36,467 nt of DNA from Bacillota bacterium (GTDB taxonomy: Bacteria > Bacillota > Clostridia > Christensenellales > SZUA-584): NCBI GenBank assembly GCA_023390815.1, contig JAEWCC010000050.1, positions 1-36,467 on the forward strand. Reading direction: 5' to 3'. Positions 1 through 7,653 of the stretch are shown piece by piece (the stretch's first letter is position 1; every line of letters starts with the position of its first letter). The notes beneath the pieces were generated by a model that had not been told where the DNA came from, made no database searches, and saw only the letters and a program-made list of their open reading frames with translations. The position numbers were made by a program, and so were the translations under genes.

Positions 1-2
1 AC

Positions 3-1397
3 ACGGTAACGTGGGCGAACTACGACAATACACAGTTGGAGCAGGATCTGAACGTAGCGTATGGCACAACGCCGAGCTATAACAGCGCGGAGCCGACGAG
101 ACCGTCGACCGCCCAGTACAGCTACACGTTTGCCGGGTGGACGCCCCAGGTGGATTCTGTGAGCGGAGACGTTACCTATAAGGCGGCATTTACCGAGACA
201 CTGAGAAGCTACGTGGTGACGTTCTACGATTACAACGGTACAGTACTTGGTACCGATACGGTGGATTACGGCAGCGGCGCAACCGCTCCGGCGAACCCGA
301 ACAACCAGACCGGGCATCATTTCACGGGCTGGAATAAGGACTTTGGCAACATCACGGGCAACCTGGATGTGACGGCACAGTATGCGATAAACACCTACTC
401 GGTACGGTTCTTCCGTGCGGATGGCGTGACGCAGATCGGTACGACCCAGACGGTCAATTGGGGCGAAGCCGCTACGCTGGCGACCGCGCCGACCAGGACG
501 GGCGCAACGTTTACCGGATGGACGCTGACGGGTGACGATGCAACGGTGGCGACCAGCCTGACCAACGTGCGCGAGAACATCGATGCAGTGGCTGGTTATG
601 ACCGGGACGTGTTCGTGGTAAGGTTCGAAGACTACGACGGAAACCTTATTGGAACGGACGAGGTACTGTACGGTGACGATGCGACAGCGCCTGCAGACCC
701 TGTACGTGAAGGCTATGACTTTACAGGCTGGAGCCCGACCTATGACGATGTGACGGGCAATCTGACGGTCGTCGCTGAGTACAAGATTAAAACGTTCACC
801 GTAACGTTCGTCAACTTTGACGGCTCGGTGATCGATACGCAAACGGTTGATTGGAACACGGGCGCGACCGCACCTGAAGTTCCTGAAAGAGAAGGGTTTA
901 CGTTTACAGGTTGGGATACCGCATTCGATCCGGTGACCTCCGACTTGACGGTAACGGCCCAGTTCGAGGAAATCGCGGCTCCTACACCGGAACCGACTAA
1001 GATTACGGAAGAACCGGTGCCGACAACGGGCGGTGGTGTGAGCTGGCTGTGGTGGCTGCTGCTGATACCGGGGCTTGGACTGCTGATCTGGCTGTTGCTG
1101 GCATGGCTCTCCATCATTCCGATCGCGGAGGCGGTTACCAACAACGGTGACGGCACCATGACGATACAGTGGGGCTACGAGAATCGCAAAGGCCGTAAGA
1201 AGAAGATCGATGAAGAGGATTCCGAGCTGTCAGCGCTGTCCGGCAACGTGATTCGCAACAGCCAGACGCCTCCGAATGAGTTCGACAAGGGCAGAGTGGA
1301 GAATGTGTTTACCACGGTTGCGGCAGTAGGTTCAAAGATCCAGTGGAAGATCAAAAATCGCAAAGCCAAGGTAGACCTCTCGAAGGCGAATAAGTAA
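3..1397 (+). CDS. Surface protein with InlB B-type repeats (3' part)
   Basis: The reading frame is open to the window edge, so the 5' end with any signal peptide lies upstream; the TTG at 36 is not a real start. The visible part holds five InlB/Listeria-Bacteroides repeats of about 65-70 residues, each ending in an FTGW or FAGW motif followed by a VTxxxxxxAxF/Y strand. The first begins at the window edge. A Pro/Thr/Glu linker (about 985-1030) follows, then a very hydrophobic Trp/Leu-rich segment (about 1033-1122), then about 90 residues containing a TIQWGYENR motif and a GRVENVFT motif. That tail is very basic. Such repeats are known in cell-surface adhesins of Firmicutes. There is no LPxTG sorting signal, so anchoring is probably through the membrane segment. 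The gene ends 21 bases before a strong terminator and is not linked to the sugar genes downstream. Confidence 0.85.
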   Translation, partial: TVTWANYDNTQLEQDLNVAYGTTPSYNSAEPTRPSTAQYSYTFAGWTPQVDSVSGDVTYKAAFTETLRSYVVTFYDYNGTVLGTDTVDYGSGATAPANPNNQTGHHFTGWNKDFGNITGNLDVTAQYAINTYSVRFFRADGVTQIGTTQTVNWGEAATLATAPTRTGATFTGWTLTGDDATVATSLTNVRENIDAVAGYDRDVFVVRFEDYDGNLIGTDEVLYGDDATAPADPVREGYDFTGWSPTYDDVTGNLTVVAEYKIKTFTVTFVNFDGSVIDTQTVDWNTGATAPEVPEREGFTFTGWDTAFDPVTSDLTVTAQFEEIAAPTPEPTKITEEPVPTTGGGVSWLWWLLLIPGLGLLIWLLLAWLSIIPIAEAVTNNGDGTMTIQWGYENRKGRKKKIDEEDSELSALSGNVIRNSQTPPNEFDKGRVENVFTTVAAVGSKIQWKIKNRKAKVDLSKANK

Positions 1398-1417
1398 CTG
1401 AAGAAACACAAAAGTCA

Positions 1418-1450
1418 GCAGCGCCCGGATTATCCGGGCGCTGCTTTTGT
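1418..1450 (+). terminator. Intrinsic terminator of the surface protein gene
   Basis: An 11-bp GC-rich stem (GCAGCGCCCGG with its complement at 1434-1444), a 5-base loop ATTAT and a TTTTGT tract form a typical rho-independent terminator 21 bases after the stop codon. Confidence 0.9.
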
Positions 1451-1566
1451 ATAATGACGAGAGAACATCCGTGGCAGACATGGATAAAGTGAGTATTAGC
1501 GGTCAGCATCAGGGTTTGGTATGGGATGTTTCTGGGGTTCAAGCTGGACAAAGTGATAAAGTGGTT

Positions 1567-1595
1567 TTGACAAAATACATAATGCGTATTATAAT
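1567..1595 (+). promoter_or_regulatory. Consensus sigma-A promoter for the UroD-like gene
   Basis: TTGACA (1567-1572), a 17-base spacer and TATAAT (1590-1595) match both hexamers perfectly. The expected transcription start is near 1602, about 140 bases before the ATG, leaving a leader that contains the operator-like site. Such a perfect promoter probably needs a repressor to hold it off. Confidence 0.85.
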
Positions 1596-1619
1596 ATTCG
1601 TAATAAACATATAAATAAC

Positions 1620-1631
1620 TTATACGATTTA
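1620..1631. promoter_or_regulatory. Putative LacI-type operator, TTATACGATTTA
   Basis: The left half (TTATACG) is identical to that of the perfect palindrome TTATACGTATAA at 2861 and 10231; the right half is degenerate. It lies about 20 bases after the predicted transcription start, a classic repressor position. The regulator is inferred to be one of the local LacI proteins. Confidence 0.55.
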
Positions 1632-1742
1632 ATTCAATAAATCCCTTCTCAGTATAAAATTGTATTCGGTAAAAGGTCAGCACCCTTATAACCTCCGGTG
1701 CGTGGAGATGGACTCTTCTCAAAACCAAACAGGGAGCTTGGC

Positions 1743-2750
1743 ATGAACGCAAAACAACGGGTATTCACTGTTTTAGATGGGAAAAAGCCAGATCGCATTC
1801 CAAACCTTAATATCATTATGCAATTTGCGGCACGAGAGATTGGCGTGCCTTACGCTGCGTACTGCAAAGATCATAAAAAGCTGGTGGATGGGAATATGGC
1901 CTGTGCGGAGAAGTACGGAATTGACTGCGTTACGACCATGTCCGATCCGATGAAAGAGGCATCGTCTTTCGGCACCAAGGTGGAATTTCCGGAAGACGGT
2001 GTGCCGTATGCACCGTTTAACCTGATCACAGATGAAAAGCAGCTGCTTGCGCTTAAAGCAGTAGAACCCTGTGAAAGCGAGCGGATGGCCCAAAGTGTGA
2101 TGGCCATCGAGCGGTACAAGAGACTGGCCAGCGATGATGTGCCTGTCATCGGTTGGGTAGAAGGCTGTATGGCCGAAGCGGCGGATCTTCGCGGTGTGAA
2201 TGAGTTGCTCATGGATCTGGTCGATAACGAAGAGTTCGTACGCGATTTAATGGATATCTGTCTGGAGCAGGCGCTGTTGTTTGCTAAGGCGCAGATTGAA
2301 GCCGGAGCGGATATCATCGGTGTCGGCGACGCGATCGCATCCGTTGCCGGTCCTGTATACTATCAAAAGTTTGCGCTGCCGTACGAGATTAAGCTGCTCT
2401 CTGAAATTCAACGTTTAGGTGCTAAAACAAAGCTGCATATCTGCGGCAACGTCACGCCCTTTTTGGAATATCTGCCGGCGCAGCATTGCGATATTATAGA
2501 CCTTGACTGGATGGTACCGCTTCACCGGGCAGCAGAAATCGTTGGAGATCAGTGTGCCCTGAGCGGCAATTATGACCCTGTCGCTGTATTGCTCCAGGGT
2601 ACGCCTTCATCCGTGCGAGAAGCGGTGATTGTTTGCAGCCAGGCAGGGGCTACGCGCTATATCAGCGCGGCGGGCTGTGAGGTACCTAAAGACACGCCTG
2701 TTAAAAACCTGTTGGCAGTATCTGAGACATTGAATAATCTCATATTGTGA
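1743..2750 (+). CDS. Uroporphyrinogen decarboxylase-family (MtaA/CmuA-like) protein
   Basis: A 335-residue protein of the UroD/methylcobalamin:CoM methyltransferase superfamily (TIM barrel). The start is ATG 1743, with AGGGAG at 1731-1736; an upstream in-frame GTG at 1698 lacks a site. The N-terminus (NAKQRVFTVLDGKKPDRIP) is typical of the MtaA/CmuA branch rather than HemE. A zinc-type HxC...C arrangement is visible: H232 and C234 in LHICGN, and C312 in AAGCEVP. In characterised relatives these residues bind zinc that activates a thiol for methyl transfer. No heme genes, corrinoid protein or MT1 partner are nearby, so porphyrin synthesis is unlikely. Homologues of unknown role occur in clostridial sugar loci. 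It probably belongs to the sugar regulon through its operator-like site. The substrate is unknown. Confidence 0.8.
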   Translation: MNAKQRVFTVLDGKKPDRIPNLNIIMQFAAREIGVPYAAYCKDHKKLVDGNMACAEKYGIDCVTTMSDPMKEASSFGTKVEFPEDGVPYAPFNLITDEKQLLALKAVEPCESERMAQSVMAIERYKRLASDDVPVIGWVEGCMAEAADLRGVNELLMDLVDNEEFVRDLMDICLEQALLFAKAQIEAGADIIGVGDAIASVAGPVYYQKFALPYEIKLLSEIQRLGAKTKLHICGNVTPFLEYLPAQHCDIIDLDWMVPLHRAAEIVGDQCALSGNYDPVAVLLQGTPSSVREAVIVCSQAGATRYISAAGCEVPKDTPVKNLLAVSETLNNLIL

Positions 2751-2860
2751 TCTCTATATTGTGATGAAATTCAGACCCTTTGCGTACAATGAGTAACGGG
2801 TGAACCATAGTAGAACAAATGAATAGAATGGTCGTTTCGGAGATGAATATACGTCAAGAC

Positions 2861-2872
2861 TTATACGTATAA
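2861..2872. promoter_or_regulatory. Perfect operator palindrome TTATACGTATAA upstream of the epimerase
   Basis: A perfect 12-bp palindrome with a central CG, the usual centre of LacI-family operators, 91 bases before the epimerase start. The same 12-mer occurs at 10231. No clear promoter could be assigned beside it. Confidence 0.65.
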
Positions 2873-2963
2873 ACTGACTGGCGAATACTCGTTCAATAAG
2901 ATAAACATTGGGGCGTCGAATCGCCGTTGCTGAAGAATTCCATAAATCATAAGGAGGTTCAAT

Positions 2964-3806
2964 ATGAGAGTAGGTATTAACCTGTTGCTGTGGACGGCGT
3001 CTCCGAATTTTGCGGAGCACGGCCATATACTGGAGAAGCTAAAGGAATGGGGCTTTGATGCATTTGAAATCGGTGTAGGGGCCTTAAGCGCGCAGGAGGT
3101 TGACCGCTTTGCGAAAAAAGCGGATGAACTCGGACTCGCAAGGTGTGCACTGGATGTATATGCGGCCGCTGATATGGACATCATCAGCCCGGACATTGCG
3201 ATGCGCAGGAAAGCAATCGAATTCCTGAAAAGCTGCATTGCGAAGACCAGTGACCTTGGAGGCACTGTATTCAGCGGTCCGATGTTTCAGGGGTTATGCA
3301 ATACGACGCAGGTCGGCCCCACGCCCGAAGAGCGCAAGTATGCCGTAGACGGTCTGCGCGAATGCGCGCTGTATGCCAAAGAAAAAGGTATAAAGCTTGC
3401 AGCGGAGCCGCTCAACCGGTTTGAGATGTATATACTCAATACGATCGAGCAGGCATACGAGTTCTGTGAAGAGGTCGGGGTGGACACACTGGGGATACTG
3501 GCCGATACCCACCACAGCAACATCGAAGAATATGATACCGCGGCATCCTGGGCGCGTGTGATGGACAAGATTCACAGCGTGCATATCTCAGAGAATAACC
3601 GCGGTATACCCGGATTTGGTCATGCGATTCCGTCGTCCGTATTTGATGTGCTGAAGAAGGGTGGATATAACGGGAATGTGATCATCGAAGCGTTTAACGC
3701 CAATGTGCCGGAAACGCTGCCGCTTCTCAGACTGTGGCGTCCCTTTGTGGAAAACACCGACGAGATTGCCATCAAAGGTCTTGAGTTTATAAAAAAACAT
3801 CTATAA
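2964..3806 (+). CDS. Ketose 3-epimerase (D-tagatose/D-psicose 3-epimerase family)
   Basis: A 280-residue TIM-barrel enzyme predicted to interconvert ketoses at C3 (for example D-fructose/D-allulose, D-tagatose/D-sorbose or L-ribulose/L-xylulose) using Mn or Co. Family hallmarks are EPLNRFE (E148, E154), DTHHSNIEE (D181), the HISENNRG segment (H207) and IEAF (E242). These four metal ligands, E148/D181/H207/E242, fall almost exactly at the spacing of clostridial D-psicose 3-epimerases, and the length is slightly below the usual 290. The start is ATG 2964 with AAGGAGG at 2951-2957. The gene follows the UroD-like gene by 213 bases and has its own operator-like site. Sugar specificity cannot be read from the sequence, and a related isomerase activity is possible. 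Confidence 0.85.
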   Translation: MRVGINLLLWTASPNFAEHGHILEKLKEWGFDAFEIGVGALSAQEVDRFAKKADELGLARCALDVYAAADMDIISPDIAMRRKAIEFLKSCIAKTSDLGGTVFSGPMFQGLCNTTQVGPTPEERKYAVDGLRECALYAKEKGIKLAAEPLNRFEMYILNTIEQAYEFCEEVGVDTLGILADTHHSNIEEYDTAASWARVMDKIHSVHISENNRGIPGFGHAIPSSVFDVLKKGGYNGNVIIEAFNANVPETLPLLRLWRPFVENTDEIAIKGLEFIKKHL

Positions 3807-3958
3807 CCCGGGGACGATGCATACTTGCAGTGAGCCCATGCATAAAATCAACTGTCAGAGTGGCTGATTTCCTGCGTGATGCCTATGCAAGACGGCATTC
3901 TTCCCTGCTGGACGAGGCTATGGGTGGGAGAGTGGTCGAATTTTCTCTCGTTTACGGT

Positions 3959-3970
3959 TTATAGGTATAA
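3959..3970. promoter_or_regulatory. Upstream operator-like site TTATAGGTATAA
   Basis: Differs at one central base from the perfect TTATACGTATAA sites. It lies about 106 bases upstream of the second site at 4065. The two flank the promoter, an arrangement that could allow repression by looping. Confidence 0.45.
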
Positions 3971-4022
3971 GTAAAATATGAATATGAAAACGATATATAA
4001 CGAGTATATAATCGAAGAGATA

Positions 4023-4051
4023 TTGACAATACGCGAATAATGTGCTTTAAT
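4023..4051 (+). promoter_or_regulatory. Promoter of the GH4 operon
   Basis: TTGACA (4023-4028), a 17-base spacer and TTTAAT (4046-4051), with a TGC extended -10 element just before the -10. Transcription should start near 4058, directly before the operator at 4065. Confidence 0.8.
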
Positions 4052-4064
4052 AGCATTAAAGAAC

Positions 4065-4076
4065 TTATTCGTATAA
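4065..4076. promoter_or_regulatory. Operator-like site TTATTCGTATAA overlapping the GH4 transcript start region
   Basis: One base away from the perfect palindrome at 2861/10231, centred about 20 bases after the -10 hexamer. This is the same spacing as at the LacI gene at 22748, consistent with direct repression. Confidence 0.6.
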
Positions 4077-4134
4077 ATTAACTTCCGTTAACAACTTATA
4101 TATCGTGTAAAAAGTGTGAGAAAGGTCGAAAATT

Positions 4135-5553
4135 ATGGCTAGAAAGATAGCGATAATTGGCGCAGGCAGTATCATCTTTTGCAAGACACTCATACTCGAC
4201 ATCCTTGGTACCCCGGGACTGGAAGGGACCGAATTTGCGCTGATGGCGCCGACAACCCAGAAATCTTCACAAGTAGAAAAGTACATCAAAAAAGTAATTG
4301 CTCACAACCATCTCGACGCATCGGTTTATGTGACAACGGACCGGGTCGACGCGATTCGCGGAGCGAAGTTTATCATTACCACTTTCCAGGTGGGTGGGGT
4401 GGCCGCATTTGAGATGGATTACCGCATCCCGCTTAAGTACGGCGTCGATCAGTGCATTGGCGACTCTATGGGCCCGGGCGGGCTCTTTAGGGCGCTGCGA
4501 AGCATACCCGTCGCCGTGGAGATCGCAGAAGAGGTCAAAAAGTATGCCGCTCCCGGGGCGCTGATTCTCAATTACGTTAACCCCATGGCCATGATTTGTT
4601 GGGCGCTGGGTACGACGTGCGTCAACTTTGTCGGTTTGTGCCACGGCGTACAGACTACGCTCGATCTGATTTCGGGTTATGTCGGCGTTCCGAAGGAAGA
4701 CATCGACTTTCTGTGCGCGGGTATCAACCATATGGCATGGTTCCTTGAGATTAGGAAGGACGGCAAAGACCTTTATCCGCTCCTCAAAGAACGTTTCGAA
4801 CTGCCTGAATACTATGTGAACGAGAAAGTCAGGGGAGAAGCGCTGCGCCAGTTCGGATATTTCATGACTGAGTCTACCGGGCATCTGTCCGAATACCTGC
4901 CCTGGTTCCGCTCGAGCAAGCGTGCGCTGGAGCTTTATTGTGACGAGCCCGCATTTGGCGGCGAGAGCGGCGCATATTATCACTGGTGTGCGCATGTTGC
5001 GGGGAAATACGAGAACGAGCTGGCGCTCGAGAACGAACCGCTGGCGCTGCCGAAGCGCAGCATTGAGTATGGTTCTTACATCATTGAGGCGATGGAAACC
5101 GGAAAGGTGTTCAAACTCAACGGAAATATTCGCAATGACGGGGTGATTTCCAGCTTTCCGAACGATTGCTGCGCCGAAGGCCCGATCTATGTCGATGCGC
5201 TTGGGCTGCATCCGGTTCGCGTAGGCGAATTGCCGCCGCAGTGCGTCGCCCTCAATATGACCAATATCAATGTTCAGGGGCTGGGTGTGAAAGCCGCGCT
5301 CAATTCCGATCCTGAACTCGTCGTGGCGGCAGCCGCGCTCGATCCCCTCACCTCAACGCAATGCACATTAGGCGAAGTCCGTGAGATGTGCGGCGAAATG
5401 CTGGAAGCGCAGCGGCAATGGCTGCCCGCTTTCGAAGGTAAAACGATCAAAAAGACACCCGTGATTAGCATCCCCAAAGATGTGAAACGCGCAGACGTGC
5501 CGGTCGATCCGGCACTCGCAATCATGGCGCGTTTCGGCGAACTGGGAAAATAG
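4135..5553 (+). CDS. GH4 glycosidase with alpha-glucuronidase-type CHGV fingerprint
   Basis: A 472-residue NAD- and Mn-dependent glycoside hydrolase of family 4, probably cytoplasmic since no signal peptide is seen. The N-terminal Rossmann motif is IAIIGAGS (residues 6-12). GDSMGPGG follows near 110, NPMA at 149-152, CHGV at 169-172 and INHMAW at 197-202. Cys169 and His199 are the expected metal ligands. In GH4 the residues after the Cys separate subfamilies: CHSV for alpha-galactosidases, CHEV for alpha-glucosidases, CDMP/CNVP for 6-phospho-glycosidases and CHGx for alpha-glucuronidases. By that rule this acts on a non-phosphorylated uronoside, either glucuronide or galacturonide. It heads an operon with a promoter and operator directly upstream. 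An unusual alpha-galactosidase remains possible. Confidence 0.85.
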   Translation: MARKIAIIGAGSIIFCKTLILDILGTPGLEGTEFALMAPTTQKSSQVEKYIKKVIAHNHLDASVYVTTDRVDAIRGAKFIITTFQVGGVAAFEMDYRIPLKYGVDQCIGDSMGPGGLFRALRSIPVAVEIAEEVKKYAAPGALILNYVNPMAMICWALGTTCVNFVGLCHGVQTTLDLISGYVGVPKEDIDFLCAGINHMAWFLEIRKDGKDLYPLLKERFELPEYYVNEKVRGEALRQFGYFMTESTGHLSEYLPWFRSSKRALELYCDEPAFGGESGAYYHWCAHVAGKYENELALENEPLALPKRSIEYGSYIIEAMETGKVFKLNGNIRNDGVISSFPNDCCAEGPIYVDALGLHPVRVGELPPQCVALNMTNINVQGLGVKAALNSDPELVVAAAALDPLTSTQCTLGEVREMCGEMLEAQRQWLPAFEGKTIKKTPVISIPKDVKRADVPVDPALAIMARFGELGK

Positions 5554-5594
5554 TTGCCTTTATACAGTTTAATAAAAGATAAGGAGTGATTGCG

Positions 5595-6494
5595 ATGAAA
5601 AAAGTATCGATCGGCAGTTGGGCTTATATATTTGGCGAATATGCCAAAAATCCGATCCATCTGCGTGACCTGTGCAAGCGGCTGAATGAACTGGGATTCG
5701 ATGGCATCAGCCTGGGCGGCTTCAAACCGCACGCGCATCCGGACGATTGGGGAACCCCCGAAAAGATGGCCGAGCTCCGCAACATACTCGAAGAGAACAA
5801 GCTTGAAGTGGCCGATTTCGCCGCCGATATGTGGAGCGTCAACGCGCTGAAGCAGAGGCAGGAATACATCGACATATTCACGAAGAACGTGGATTTTTGC
5901 GACAAGATGGGGTTTGGTATCATCCGCGTCGATACGGATGCGCCGCCGAAACTTCCGGACGGAATGACCTATGATGAGGTCAAGGCCTATTACGTTGATC
6001 TGTTCAAGGAATGCGCGAAGATTGCAGCAGCAAAGAATCTGCTTGTCGTGTGGGAGTTTGAACCCGGCTTTATCATTAACGAACCCAAGAACGTAGTCGA
6101 GGTTACCAAAAAGGTGAATGAACCCAACTTCAAGATATTGTTCGATACCTGCCATGCGCATATGGGCGCTGTGGAAGGCGCCAACCATATCGAACCGGGC
6201 TGCAAGCTGCCGGGCGGCATTGTAGAGTATTGCGAAATGCTCGATGGCATGATCGGCGTTGCGCACGTGATCGACTCGGACGGATCGCTCAACGAGCAGA
6301 ACACCAGCACGCATGCACCGTTCGGCATTGGCAAAATCAACTTCGACGAAGCCATCCCTGCGCTGCTTGAGAAAGCGCATTACACGGGCGACTGGTGGGC
6401 GATCGATCTTTGCGAATGGGGCGACGCGTGGGAAGTCACCGCGCAATGCAAGGAATTCGTCGATAAGCAGATCAACGAGAAATTCTGCAAATAG
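5595..6494 (+). CDS. Sugar isomerase/epimerase-like TIM-barrel protein
   Basis: A 299-residue member of the AP-endonuclease-2/xylose-isomerase-like TIM-barrel family. The chosen start is ATG 5595, eight bases after AAGGAG (5581-5586); an in-frame GTG at 5586 overlaps that site. Likely metal ligands are E154 (VVWEFEPG), D184 (LFDTCHAH), H214 (AHVIDSDG) and E264 (DLCEW), consistent with an active metal-dependent isomerase or epimerase. It lies 41 bases after GH4 and 18 bases before the dehydrogenase, so it is cotranscribed and probably acts on the sugar released or oxidised by them. The substrate is not identifiable. Confidence 0.8.
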   Translation: MKKVSIGSWAYIFGEYAKNPIHLRDLCKRLNELGFDGISLGGFKPHAHPDDWGTPEKMAELRNILEENKLEVADFAADMWSVNALKQRQEYIDIFTKNVDFCDKMGFGIIRVDTDAPPKLPDGMTYDEVKAYYVDLFKECAKIAAAKNLLVVWEFEPGFIINEPKNVVEVTKKVNEPNFKILFDTCHAHMGAVEGANHIEPGCKLPGGIVEYCEMLDGMIGVAHVIDSDGSLNEQNTSTHAPFGIGKINFDEAIPALLEKAHYTGDWWAIDLCEWGDAWEVTAQCKEFVDKQINEKFCK

Positions 6495-6512
6495 CCGGAG
6501 GAGGAAACAGAT

Positions 6513-7589
6513 ATGGAAGGCAAGATGCGCGCTCAGGTGTTTTACGAGCCTGAGGTAATGAAGCTGGAAATGATCGATATCCCCAAGATCGCCGATAACG
6601 AAGTGCTCGTGCGCGTCAAAGCGACGGGTATCTGCGGCTCGGATATCTCGTACTATTACGGGCACAGCCCACTGGGAACTTCGGACGGCAAGGGGCCTCT
6701 CGTACTCGGACACGAGTTCAGCGGCGAAGTTGTTGAGGTGGGTGCGCTTCCCGCCTCGCTCGGGCTGTTTAAACCGGGTGACCGTGTGACGTGCAATCCC
6801 GTCATGCAGTGCAACGCATGCCCCGCGTGTGCGGAGGGCAAGTTCAACATCTGTCCGAATGCGGTCGTACCGGGCGTAACCGTAAACGGCGCGTTTGCGG
6901 AATACTGCAAGCTCAACTATACGCATGTATACAAGATACCCGACACAATGTCCTTTGAGGACGCGGCGATTATTGAGCCGCTGGCATGCGGAACCTATGG
7001 CGTCAAGAAGCTCGATGTAAAGCCCGGAGAGTTCGTCGTGGTGTTCGGACCGGGACCCATCGGAATCATGATGGCGCAGCTGATTAAAGCGAGCGGCGCC
7101 GGTAAGGTTGCCGTCGTGGGTACGCGGGATTATCCGCTCAGCGTCGCGGTGGAACTTGGCGCAGACTATGCGATCAACGTGAAGGATGCGGCGTCGAAGT
7201 ACTATGCCGCGGACGTCAACCAGCGTGTAGCCGAGCTTACCGGCGGCAAGATGGCGGACAAGGTGATTGTACCGACCAGTTCGAAGCAGGCGCTGCAGGA
7301 TGCGCTGACCGTATCGGGTGCGGGCGCAACCATCGTTTACTTCGGGCTGCCCGGACCGGATGACAAGATCGAAATTCCGGCCTTGCAGGCAATACAGTCC
7401 GATAAGACGATCAAATTCGCATGGCTCGCGCCGCTTGTATGGCCCACGGCCATCAGCGCGGTTGCCAACGGCCTTGTGAAACTGGGTTCGCTGGTCACCC
7501 ACCGCTTCTCTCTGGAGGACGCGGAAAAGGGGATACAGTATATGAAAGTCGGCAAAGGGGATAAACTGAAAGGTCTGGTCGTGATCTAG
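6513..7589 (+). CDS. Zinc-dependent medium-chain dehydrogenase (sorbitol/threonine dehydrogenase type)
   Basis: A 358-residue MDR-superfamily dehydrogenase predicted to oxidise a polyol or sugar hydroxyl with NAD(P). Catalytic zinc residues are C41 (TGICGSD) and H67 (GHEFSGE). The structural zinc site has four cysteines at 100, 103, 106 and 114 (C-X2-C-X2-C-X7-C). The nucleotide-binding motif GPGPIG lies near 175. The start is ATG 6513 with GGAGGAGG at 6497-6504. It follows the TIM-barrel gene by 18 bases. With GH4 and the isomerase it forms an oxidation-isomerisation set. L-iditol/xylitol 2-dehydrogenases, galactitol dehydrogenases and inositol-type dehydrogenases share this layout, so the substrate is open. 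Confidence 0.85.
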   Translation: MEGKMRAQVFYEPEVMKLEMIDIPKIADNEVLVRVKATGICGSDISYYYGHSPLGTSDGKGPLVLGHEFSGEVVEVGALPASLGLFKPGDRVTCNPVMQCNACPACAEGKFNICPNAVVPGVTVNGAFAEYCKLNYTHVYKIPDTMSFEDAAIIEPLACGTYGVKKLDVKPGEFVVVFGPGPIGIMMAQLIKASGAGKVAVVGTRDYPLSVAVELGADYAINVKDAASKYYAADVNQRVAELTGGKMADKVIVPTSSKQALQDALTVSGAGATIVYFGLPGPDDKIEIPALQAIQSDKTIKFAWLAPLVWPTAISAVANGLVKLGSLVTHRFSLEDAEKGIQYMKVGKGDKLKGLVVI

Positions 7590-7598
7590 CAATGATGA

Positions 7599-7627
7599 CT
7601 GCGCCCGGCCCAAATAGCCGGGCGCAG
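7599..7627 (+). terminator. Strong hairpin between dehydrogenase and LacI genes
   Basis: An 11-bp GC-rich stem (CTGCGCCCGGC paired with 7617-7627, loop 7610-7616) starts 10 bases after the dehydrogenase stop. There is no U-tract, only CAAATACTTT, so it may be a weak terminator or an mRNA-stabilising intercistronic hairpin rather than a full stop. Confidence 0.5.
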
Positions 7628-7653
7628 CAAATACTTTGGCAAGGCGATGCATC

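Larger units (their letters stand above)
1451..1742. other. Intergenic control region upstream of the UroD-like gene
   Basis: Nearly 300 bases without a convincing gene. The AT-rich second half holds a consensus promoter (1567-1595), an operator-like palindrome (1620-1631) and further related AT-rich half-sites at 1580-1593 and 1594-1605. The first half, up to about 1560, shows nothing recognisable. Confidence 0.6.
3807..4134. other. Intergenic control region upstream of the GH4 operon
   Basis: A 328-base gap. The first 140 bases show no convincing gene, only an open frame of about 45 codons without a ribosome binding site. The AT-rich remainder carries two operator-like sites (3959 and 4065) and a strong promoter (4023-4051). 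Confidence 0.6.

Noticed and set aside
1480..1614. A 44-codon open frame on the plus strand before the UroD-like gene
   Set aside because: No ribosome binding site, no recognisable similarity, and its end overlaps the promoter and operator region.
3830..3961. A short open frame of about 45 codons from a GTG after the epimerase gene
   Set aside because: No ribosome site and no recognisable domain; treated as non-coding spacer.
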